A DNA stretch of 64,000 nt from Styela clava. Taxonomy: Eukaryota > Chordata > Ascidiacea > Stolidobranchia > Styelidae. The position numbers and the translations under genes are program-made. Each line of letters starts with the position of its first letter. Position 1 is the stretch's first letter. Under the pieces are notes generated by a model. The model saw nothing but the letters and a program-made list of their open reading frames with translations, was not told where the DNA came from and did no database searches. Positions 1 to 10,611 of the stretch are shown here, piece by piece. The stretch spans positions 9,949,135 to 10,013,134 of the forward strand of contig NC_135255.1 of NCBI RefSeq assembly GCF_964204865.1, read 5' to 3'.

Positions 1-196
1 TTGAAAGAATCGACAAAATGAAAACATCATTGAGCCCTAATCAAGCAATGCCTCCAATTTAAATGATTTTGACAGAAGTTCACAAAAATCTGATTGATCA
101 TTTCTCTAAAGTTAAAAATTTTTTTCTATTTTAGCATGATGATAAGTTTTCTGTCGCTATTTCCTAAACTTGATCGTGGTTTCCGCATGAAAATAT

Positions 197-3100
197 TTAG
201 TTCTTGCATCCCAACTCAGTTGCAACTTGTGCAATTTCATCTGCTACTTTTGCCTTCAACATTTCCACATTTGTTCTTGATTTCACATCAAAAACTCTTT
301 TCTCGGATCCCGCAATTTTGACCATATCTGCTTTACTGTAGCCGCTGTCGTCTCCGTTTTTCGAAATGCGATATACGTAAATCTGATTTACAAGAAAACA
401 AAAGAACAATGCTAAAATATACGGACACGGAGGCCAAAACGAAGTATTATCAAATTTTTTACAGTACCGGTAATCTGACCTTCAGACCACTGAGATGTGA
501 TAACGGAACCACGACCCCAAAATTTCAATTTTGATGACGTCATCACCCAAAACTTTGAAGTGAAAAACGAATCCCATAGACGACACAAACATTTTTAAAA
601 TAGATACAAGTAATAATAGCCTTTTAGCGGCAACAACAAGCTTTGACCCTTTTAAAGCAATTGGTGTAGTTGTTGAAAAGAAAGGCGATTTTTTACAACA
701 TCATGATAATAACAAAACGATCCATTTTGGTCCGATCCAATATCTTTTTGGAAAGTGAGTCCGAATGCTTCAGAATCTCAACAACGATTATCCTCCAAAA
801 ATAGCAGCCAGACATATTCAAATAATAACAAATTACCAATACTCCGTCCTTGATCAAGTCTTCGGCCATTTGCTGTGATTTGGCATCCAACGTAAATCCA
901 TTGGCAATGATCATTGCTACTCTAACACTCGCTTCATCGTCAAGTTTGGTTTTAACGTGATACAGAGCTTTTTCCAGACTTTCTCCTAAAACATATAAAA
1001 TGATACAGATTATATTAGTCAACATTGACGCAAACGTTCTAACTCATTTTGATAAATAACAAATTAGTAGAAAAAAAAATGCAAACCTGAACCGGGGTAG
1101 GGCATTGAAGTCATCAAATTTTTATCGCGTTTAATTGTAAATTCCGAGGTAAAAAATTCGTTGCTTGTATCAACTTTATCGGAATATCTGTTGACTCTCA
1201 CAGACGATTTAAATCTGTATTTTCTTTCTAGTGCACTGCAAGATAACAAAAAAATAGATGATGCGTTTGATGACGACAAACAGTTGTTTTATACCAAATA
1301 TATTTATTTCTGAAATGTTCTCGTCATTATGAAATGTTGTAAAAAGCTATACAGAAAAGTTAGAATCACAAAAGTTAAAAAATAAAGACAAATTGACTTT
1401 ATATTCATATAGTATGCGTTGGACCTCATAAACAGTTTTTAATAGTCATACTTACGTCGCAGTACGAAGAACAATTCTGTTTGCAAGGGCATAGCTGCCA
1501 CTGTCACCCTCCACTCCGTGGATCAAGGCTATGAGTTGGAGACTTTTAACGCGTTTGCATTCTAAAAACAAAACAGTTGGCTGTTCATATCATTGTCGTT
1601 TATTTAACTTTTTTAATGGCAATATTATATATATAGCAATGACAGTAAAATTCCTGAAGCCCTTGGCTCACAGCTCTTCGAGAATTCGGCTGTAATGAGC
1701 TTCATATTTTTCCATAACAAGTGTTACATTTTTACATCGCTTTTTTAGTATTTGATTTTATTGCTCAATGCTTACTTCTGCAAACTGGAGTTTTCTTCAA
1801 TGTCCATTCTCCGTAACCATCATATCTTTCTTTATCGCTCTTACAGCTGCTAAACAAAACTGGTTCTGTTGTTCCTTTCAAATCATAGCCTTCGTCACAA
1901 ATAAATACACAAAAACTTCCAGCAACGTTTCCGGCCGAACATATTACTTTTCCGTTGGGCAGATATTCAATCGTATTGTTGCATACTCTCGCTGAAATTA
2001 AATAACATCGGATGTAATTAGTTGCCAACATCTTTCAAACACTATTTCTTTTTTTCAGTTTGGTTTATCTATATAGCAGATAGCTAATGAATGAAAGTTT
2101 CCGAGCCTCATTTTTTTAGGGACTATAGCAAACTCACATCCCATTGTATGTATACTTTACTATACCGTCGGAATTCAAAAAGAAGAATACCAAAATACAA
2201 GTTGACAGCAGACCAAAGCCGCCACGAAGTAATAAAACTTCTGCAGTAGCTCATATAGCTACGGATGAGAAATTCAATCACGTAATATTTATATGAGCCA
2301 ATGATATATATTCATGTGTGTTAGTTCACTTACGTTGGCACATTTGTGTGGTTGTTGGAGGTACGGGCTTATCTTGCGCAGCTGCCCATTTTCCTATCGC
2401 ATCACCATCACCATCGTCAACGCACTCAAGGTAAGAATTTTTGTCTGTGTCAACGCCAACCATGTCGTAGTCATTGTCACAGTAAAACGCGCACAGACTA
2501 CGAGCAAGGTTGGTTGCTGAACATACCAAATCTCCATTCAACGGTTTTTCTTGCTTCGGAAAACATCGTACAGCTAAAAATAGAAATGATTATATTCACA
2601 TTCCGTTTTTACCCTAAGGGCGCGACAACAAACCATAGTTTAGATCCCGGTGTGTATTTTCTTGAATCATAGACAGAAAATTAGTTTCACACTGCTTCGA
2701 TGAAAATTGCGATAATAGTATTGATTAGTATTACCAAATTTTTGCAGTTATTTGAAATTTATATTAAAAAATGAAATTTGGACGCATCTCAAATATTGGA
2801 AACAACGCTATACATTTTAATTTTCCAATAAAGTGTAATAAGACACCTAGGAATTGACAGAACGGTGTTATAAAATTCACTTTAAAAAGCAGTTTAATTT
2901 CTCAAATTGCAACTATTGCTGAACCACGTACACAGCACAAATGCTGTATTGCCTCGCTTGAACAGCAGTGATTCTAATTCGAGATTTTGGGTTTCTATTT
3001 CAAATATTCACCTATTTTTTTACCATTAATTGGTCAAAATTGTTAAAAGTTGCATGTCCATAACGTAAAAAGAGATCTAAATCAAATCGAATAATGGATT

Positions 3101-4026
3101 GTCCTAGTCATAGAATCACTCTACATTATGCCGACCTGACACGTGACTCATTCGCCAACTCGTATAGCATTCCAATGTTATATACCCAAGCAACTTTACA
3201 TAATAAACTGAAGTCCATAGTTATTGAATATTCTTTATATTATTTGGAGATAAAATTGTTGTTTAATTACTTTTTTGAAACAATTACCGATGGATTTGAC
3301 TATTTTCCTGCAATACTGACCTGAAGTTGCGAGTTAATATATTTAGTAAAATATTCACACTATATAGTATTTATCTCAAAATAGATTTTTATTACAAATC
3401 TATAGGTTTGACGACTTTTTAAGGCGACACAAAGAAATTTGCTTTATTCATCAAAAAATTTCGCGTCACATCATATAATGCATGATATAAAAGAAAACTT
3501 CATTAGAAGCGTATGTGGACTCACTATTTTATCGAGAGTAATCAGATTTTTCCATATATATATATATTTCTGTAAGGAAAATCATGAGTACGATGCAGTT
3601 TTTTAAGAAGAATGTTGTACCATATTATTAAGTGAACTTTTTTTTATGATGCTTTAAATACTGCAACACTCACGTGAACAACTAAACCATGGGCTAGCGG
3701 ACCATTCACCAGTCTCCTCTATGCATGTAGTTACGATTGACGTATCAGTTGTGAAATCCAGATCATAGTTCTTCTCACACGATAATTTGCACACACTTCC
3801 ATATTCTTGGCCGTTGGAGCAATTCACAACACCCCACGGCGGTGACATAATTTCTTTGCATGATGACCTTTCTTCCACAGCACCTAAGTTTTGAAAATAG
3901 TAGTTTATAGTGGGAGTAGAAAAGTACTTCCGAAGGTAATTTAAGTTTCTTATAAAAGTGCAGCCTACCTGCTTTGATTTGAGCAGTACATAGTAGGGAA
4001 ATAATGAACACGTAGTAATACAACAT
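197..4026 (-). CDS. Secreted protein with three sushi (CCP) domains and a vWA domain
   Basis: Eight exons read on the minus strand: 4026-3969, 3883-3674, 2573-2334, 1991-1776, 1561-1456, 1235-1087, 985-837, 382-197 (TAA stop). All joins are GT-AG and keep one frame, giving 437 aa. The first exon encodes a hydrophobic signal peptide (MLYYYVFIISLLCTAQ). Exons 2, 3 and 4 (210, 240 and 216 bp, all phase 1-1) each encode one sushi domain of the six-cysteine type seen in selectins, with C..NG..C..G..C.F/L.C and a late W..C. The last four exons make one vWA domain (VRVAMIIANG, then IAGSEKRVFDV). Where vWA domains usually have the metal-binding DxSxS the sequence reads LIHGVEGDSGS, and the usual TDG reads ANG, so MIDAS metal binding is probably lost. 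Known for the family: extracellular adhesion or immune recognition. A specific role is not inferable. Confidence 0.82.
500..740 (+). repeat. Dispersed repeat family R1, copy in sushi/vWA gene intron 7
   Basis: GATGACGTCATCAC, GAATCCCATAGA, ACAACAACAAGC, AGGCGATTTTT and GATCCATTTTGGTCC occur in the same order as in the other R1 copies. It has no coding content and overlaps the intron between exons 985-837 and 382-197. Confidence 0.55.
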
Positions 4027-5072
4027 CTTGACTGGTACTTTTGGTCTAGTTCGATATATTAATAACTAGAACAAAAAGTAAATCTATTTATTCCACAGTT
4101 TACGCATAAGCAAATCCTTGATTTCTTTCCAATGTCTCAAATATTCATATACTTGGATACGACTTGTTGAAAAATAAAAATTAAGTGCAATAAATTGCAT
4201 TTTATTTGTAGTATCCATTTGTTCTAGTATTACAATTATTTATAATTCACGGCTCGAAATTTCTTTTTAACAGGATGCAAAATTGTGAAATAATATATAA
4301 ACGTTCTTTGGATGTCCTTTGTTACAAATACAGATGTGTGACACAGGTCAATTCAAACGTACAATTTTAGACTCAAGTAAAGTTTTAAATGGTTAATGTG
4401 CGAAAAAAATTAAATATTGTTTACTTTATACGACAATTTACACTAATAAGGTCTAAATTATTTGATATTATAATTTCATTCAATAATTTTCAGCGAGAAT
4501 TCGAAAGCTTTTTGTAGTGCTATGTAACTAAGGTAATACTCTCACTGTTTTAACGCTCCACAGAGATAGGATACAAATTACATGGAATATACACTAAACT
4601 AGCAATATCCCACTAATCTAAATGTTATTAAACTGGAACGACAGGTCTTATTTATCTATGTAATAAACCAATCACATTCACGTAAATATAATACCTCGGA
4701 GCTATCGCAACTTTACCGCAGAATGACGCATGTGTCAGTTTGAAGCACGTGAATGAAAAACATCTTTGGAAAAATTAACTTCGGCATATAGTTAGATTAT
4801 TCGAAAATATTCTATGACAAACATAATCCGCACATACTATTTTAAAACTAGTGCCATATTAAAATATAAAAACATAATTGTTATTCCATTGACTTATGCT
4901 GTTTAATTTCCGAAGCAAAAAATCAGACCCTGGTTTTTAAGTTCCATATAGTGATTTGAATAGATGAGACGATAAAATCTCATATATTGCTACCAAAAAA
5001 AATCCTACGACGGGGATTTCAAATTTCTCGCCATGTGGAAACCATTTGGAAAAAAAACTGAACAATTCTTAC

Positions 5073-5130
5073 CTGCTTCACTTTCGCAGACGTACAATGC
5101 TGATACTAGAATGATGTACTTTAATATCAT
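5073..5130 (-). CDS. Alternative signal-peptide exon for the sushi/vWA gene
   Basis: ATG at 5130 opens a 58-bp ORF encoding MILKYIILVSALYVCESEA plus one extra base, followed by a strong donor (CAG/gtaaga). Length (58 bp), exit phase (1) and character (signal peptide) are the same as those of the leader exon at 4026-3969, so either can splice in frame to the first sushi exon at 3883. It is most simply an upstream alternative first exon with its own promoter. It could also be the surviving leader of a deleted tandem paralogue. Confidence 0.6.
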
Positions 5131-8100
5131 GTTGATTTGAATCCGTCTTCGATGTTTCAACTTAGATTATTTACTAAAACAAATTTCAGTTTTTGATATA
5201 AAAAAAAATATATGTAGCCCTAAGAAATTAATGCAATGTAGCAAGAGATTTAAATCATTGTATTCGAAATATTAAGGAATCCTAATCGTTAGTTGATGCT
5301 TGCAGAGATATACTAAAATATTGCTCAGACTTGTTAAGCCTGAATGCTGTTTAAATGACTTTCACACTAATAACTGGAATATCTCGTCCCATTCACTAAC
5401 CCATCTATTTATCACATTCCCATATCGGTCAAACTGAAGCGTGGGACGTAGCGCCCGGAGGAATGATTTTGACGGGGAGATGCCAAGCAAAGCAAACACA
5501 ACATGCTTTGGGCTACGAAGAACACGTTTAGAGTTTTGTTACAAATAATTTGTGGTTAACACGGGTAGTCGTATTTATGTATTGCGCACTACTTAGACTG
5601 TTATATTTTACGTTTTTTTTTCATCTTCATGAATATGAAATCCGAAGTTTGTCAATCTATTTACGAGAATTACTCAAATCCAATTGATTAAAATTTGCAC
5701 CTAGCTGCACCAAATGACCTCATTCAGGTCTTTCATTTCCTAACTGAATATAAATTAGAAAACTACTTAATATATACTTGAGATAAAGGTCAAAAAACTT
5801 TTTGAACGTTTTGAAATGAATCAAAATGATCATGTGTTTCTTAGTAATTGAATGGGTATAAATAATCATGAAGCTCACGGAAATAAATGTGTAATTTTTG
5901 AGGCAATACGTTGGCGTAAAACCACTTGTAGTGATATTTGTAACGTTTAGTTTCAGCCGGAAAGATATTCGATGGAGGATTTTTGACTGACCATTCATTA
6001 CATGTGGACTGCACCTCGGAGTACCTCGTTAATATATCGCATCAACTGTACGTGTAATTACAAAGCGGAATAAATTAACTATTTTAATTTTATATATTTT
6101 GAAGAAGAAAATAAATATTAAAAAGGTGCCTAAAATGCAGACCTCTTTGGTTGTTATAACTTATTGACAAAAATGAAATTGCACACAAAAGTCCCGTATG
6201 ACATTTATGGCGATACCGCTTCCTCGTACTTGAGTATTTGTGGTTCAACCTTTTCACGGTACCTGGTATCTTATCACACCGGCTATTTTTTTACTCAGTC
6301 GCTTTAGAAATATATGGATTACGTACATTTACCATTCACGAAACTAATATGAAAAAAAGTCCAAATTGTAACGTAAATTGTTCAGCTCAAAATTTAACTA
6401 TGAATAGAAGGATCCAGAAAAAAATCTTATCACCAACATCTTCCTTCTTATTTCTATGCCATGACTTAAGCCCATTTGTTTGACAGAAAAGTTAGGCACG
6501 CCCTGATATCATTGCTTAAGGTTAAATAAAACAGCCAAGTACGTCGAGTAATTTTAATTTTGGTCGCATGACGTTCATGGGCTGTTTTCATGTTGTAAGA
6601 AAAGGAGTATAACGAATACGAACAAAATACGGAATAATTAAATATGAATCATTATGTCAGTGGTAAACAAGATATAATTTAAGCTTTAACCTCACAGTCA
6701 ATTTCCTATATGACTTATTTTCGCCCAAACAATATTATGAAAAATGATCTTTTCTGCACGTCGAATAAAACAAGTTTCAAAAGGGGCGAATTTTGATTGG
6801 TTGGCGGGAATACATTAACACGATTCTCGTGACGAGTAAAAGTTGAAAAATGTAAAATTTTTAATTTTTGAAATAGGTTGAACAACAGCAGGGAATAAGG
6901 AAGAAATATGATAACGTAACCAGGAAGGCGTTATCATGATCGCCATGATCTAAAACTATTAATTAAGGGATTTTTATGAATACTTCGGATGGGAAATTTG
7001 TACACAAAAGTGTTGTCTGCATGTCACGATACGAGCAATACATATTTCCGAACTAAAATCAATGCAGGATTCTGGAATTAGTTCATAATAAAGCATATAA
7101 GTTCAAGGTCAGTTCATAGTTATGAGCATAATATAAATCTCATAAACAATTAACAGTAGCGTTATTTTTGAATCATATTTAGTCTGTTTATAACAGTCGA
7201 TTTATGATAGGTGATGACAAAGTTTTTATTTGACAGAATTCCCTTCGTGACATGATTGATTATTCCCATGAAATATTAGCCAATACCGTGACGTCACTTC
7301 AAACCCGACACGACCCTCAAGTTCAACCGTACTGCCACGAAATAACTAAATTTTATTGTTATACTTTCAAAAAGTGTACTGCTTATTTATCTTGTTGAGT
7401 TGAAGCTCATATTTCGCAGATGTGCAAATTATATGTATGTAATTTGAAAAGTATACTAACAATTTCACGTGCAGTGAATAAGAACATGAAATTACAAATT
7501 AAATGCGCGTTTAGATCGTTTAGCTAGTGCAAAATACACAGATAATTTCGTTTTCATAGGAGTGAGATAATTTTCAACGGGAGCAAAAATAAATAAATGA
7601 GTTGTATAAAATTGACGTGAATCATGTTTCTTAGTATTAGTTTATCTCGTGAGCTGATAATATTAAAAATTTTCCTTGTTATTTAATCGAAAAAGTTGAA
7701 TCACATCACGATATTATGGTTTTTTATCGTGAGACAATCAACTTTCCCGCCATCGTTTGGCTGACGCCCTGTTTGGCAATTATATGCTTTTCTATACCAT
7801 AATGATTATATCTAACAAGAAAGCGAAAATATTTATTTGTTCTCCTTTTCGCGGTGGCATATTGCTTTACATAATGTAGCATCTAAATAACAAGAACGGG
7901 ACATTTAGTCTGTTTTCTTCGTATCTATATGATCATTATAATGCATGTTTGATATAAGTTTTAATATAATTGATATATAGGTTTACGTTTTCCGCCTGCC
8001 AACTTCAGTAATTAATGCGCTTTGATATATTATCAAGACTTAATTAAACATACTTTTCTGTAGATTTGGGTGTTAATGAACGCTGAGTATAAACATAAAC

Positions 8101-8850
8101 CGAATGAAATTGATTTTTCCTAAAGGTAATGATTTAGCTTTTTGGAGAAAGATTTTCAAACCACACACGAAATTTTCAAAGTCATCGTGACGCCCCGGGC
8201 ACTATTCTTCATGTCGCTGTTGTGTTCAAAACAGACAGGAATGTGCGCACATCTCTACGCATTTATCACAGACAATGTTATACCAGTTCAAGCGGTTTGT
8301 GAAATGAAAAATAGCGTTCGAAATGGATATTGCTTGTTTGTTCTGCACAATATCATTTCTATTCGATCTACTGTTTATAACTAAACAACTTACCGCACAA
8401 CATACATAGCTTGAATTAGAAATATTCGAATCGCATCGTTGAATTAGTAGCCCTTACATCCGACAATTCAATATATTTCACTCAGACTTTTGTTTGTTGA
8501 AAGAAACAATAATTGGTAATCGTTACCCCAAAAGACCCCTACGTTAGGACTGGTCTAAACTGAATATATTTTCTAGATTCCAGGCTTGATTAGAATATTT
8601 TAATTTCTTGTTTATTTCTATTTTTACATCTCCAAATACACAGTCAAGCGCATTTATAGTGACTAGAAATGCAAACCAATAAATATTCGGTAGCAATGAA
8701 AGCATTGGAAAATTTTTATCTCTTTTCTGTCATGAAATTATAACCAATCTCAAATAGCTTTTTTGCAAGATTTTACTTTAGGGTTACATTTCTCAATTAT
8801 TTGGCGCTATAGAACTTTGGATCGAATTTTCGTTGTGGTTGTTGTTCCGG
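5131..8850. other. Intergenic stretch with no recognised feature
   Basis: AT-rich sequence. Short ORFs here (for example near 5720-5998, 6238-6483 and 8142-8384) have low-complexity translations, no recognisable domain and no convincing splice context. No RNA gene was seen. Confidence 0.5.
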
Positions 8851-8852
8851 TG

Positions 8853-9089
8853 TCAAAAATGGCCCTTATCTTTAACTTCCGATACACTTTTTTCAGATAT
8901 CAGTAGTAAAAGTGTCTCCCCAGAAGATATTATTTGTAGATGTTTTCTGATTTTATCTTGGTTCTCTGGACTTTGTTGGTTTACTAAAATATTTGCAATT
9001 TTGATAAATTGCTCCAGCAAGTGGTTCTCATGCTGATCTATTCCTGCAAACTGCGATGGACACTTCGTGTTCACATATCTGTTGCTATT
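8853..9089 (-). CDS. Orphan exon-like ORF, function unknown
   Basis: An open frame of about 78 codons ends in TGA at 8853 and is preceded by a possible acceptor (AG before 9089). The translation has a protein-like, helical, charged composition (QHENHLLEQFIKIANILVN, then QDKIRKHLQIISSGETLLLL), unlike the low-complexity chance ORFs around it. It has no start methionine in good context and no identifiable partner exon nearby. It may be a terminal exon of an unannotated gene or part of an old mobile element. I do not recognise the family. Confidence 0.25.
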   Translation of the reverse strand, partial: NSNRYVNTKCPSQFAGIDQHENHLLEQFIKIANILVNQQSPENQDKIRKHLQIISSGETLLLLISEKSVSEVKDKGHF

Positions 9090-9099
9090 CTAATCTACA

Positions 9100-10390
9100 C
9101 GAAGTGCACCTATTGACTTGGTTTTCTAGCTTGTTGTTTTTGATGTTGTTGTTATGTTTGTTGGCATTATTAATACAAACACGAGAGCAATGTTCAAATA
9201 TATGGACACGAAAGTAAAAGGGAAGTACTTCGGGTATACAATCTGTCACAGTAGACTACTGGTACCGCTTGATCACCAGGTCGCTCAAGACTTTGGTGCC
9301 CTATATGTAAAAAATAATAATAGAAATGTAATGTTCCGTGGTATCTGAAATTGAATAAGTAAGTTTCGGTATTCATTACTTGATTGAAGGCCAAATTATG
9401 ATTAATTTACATGATATTATCTGAAAGTAGTTTCCATACCCACAAAGATTTATAGAGATGTTTCAGATGATACTTGAGAAAGGAAAACAAGAAAACTATA
9501 TCAAACGGACCAATATTGAGATCTGAATCGTCTGATCAATCATTTCCTTAAACACCGAGAAACTCGGCTGTGAAAATTTATGTGGTGGCCCTTTTTTCTG
9601 TGTTCCCTAAGAACGTGCTTATTGGTTAATTCAGCCCTGGCTACAACATCCTCGCATCATTATACGCCTACAAATCCGTCAGCATACTATAGCAAGACTA
9701 AATAGAGTTAGTCTCGCGTTGCAACCCAAACTAATACCTTCAGTAAAATCGAATATTATCAGCGATAATGGCATTTCACCCTAACTCCAATATGCTTAAA
9801 AAGCGTCAGTCGTGGAATGTTTGAATAGCATTTTGTCGTAAATTCACTACTGTTAAAAAAGCGTTACGAAGTGGTTAATAGTTACGAACAATTTTGATCG
9901 CTGATATACTGTCAGATTCAGGCACACGAATATTTGATGCCAAATGTTTGTTACGTAAAATTGTTGACGTAAATATAATGAAACATTTATCAGCAATTCA
10001 TAAAATAAGGAGGGCGGTGTTACGATATGACGTAATACTGCCCTATAGCGCCACTTGTGTTTAATGTACCTGTAAAACATGGTAGTCGTTTTGCGCTTTA
10101 TGGTTTTCTGGTGAGTTGGTGAAGTCGTAGAAGCGTTAAGAACCCGTAAGGCTAAATAGAGAACGAAACATGATGTCAACAATAAGCTCCGGAGTCGACA
10201 AAGAGGCTGTACCAGATATGTGAACGTTTTTATTTTCACTACAATTGCCACAAATAGAATTTCCGCACAAAATCACAGCAGCCAATTGGTCTTTCTTCGA
10301 TCACAATGAGAGAATTATGAAATTGCGACTGGTTTAGAAAATAAACCAAATAGTTCTTGGTGAAGATTGCTACAAGAATTACCATTATCT
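9100..10390. other. Unassigned region upstream of the gag relic, possible LTR
   Basis: No gene seen. A segment starting TGTTACGATATGACG near 10018 and running to about 10258 has the general look of an LTR. It lies just upstream of the gag-like fragment, but I could not find a matching second LTR. Confidence 0.2.
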
Positions 10391-10391
10391 T

Positions 10392-10558
10392 GACAGTTGT
10401 GAAAGTGTAGTCTCTACATTGGGCGCGTTAGGTAAACACTTTAAACCTACTAGAAATACTGCATATGAAAGACATGTTTTTTTTATTTTATACGTGCGAC
10501 CAAAGACTAGACAAATCAATTGCTGATTGTGTCATAAATCTTAGAGAACTAAAATAAG
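10392..10558 (+). pseudogene. Decayed Ty3-type retrotransposon gag fragment
   Basis: The plus-strand translation reads LGALGKHFKPTRNTAYERH, which resembles the conserved block of Ty3-like gag proteins in which a 'KHF-P--N--YERHVF' segment is followed by a 'V--LREL' helix. The second half (CVINLRELK) is in another frame after a stop near 10510, so the copy is disrupted. The nearby hAT element inserted just downstream. It is a relic with no capacity to encode protein. Confidence 0.5.
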
Positions 10559-10611
10559 TAGACTATGAAGAAGTTGAGGCATTCTATAAAGAGAAAAACG
10601 AGGCATGGAAG

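Noticed and set aside
9853-10251. 132-codon minus-strand ORF
   Set aside because: Composition is not protein-like for any known family, there is no splice context, and it overlaps a possible LTR.
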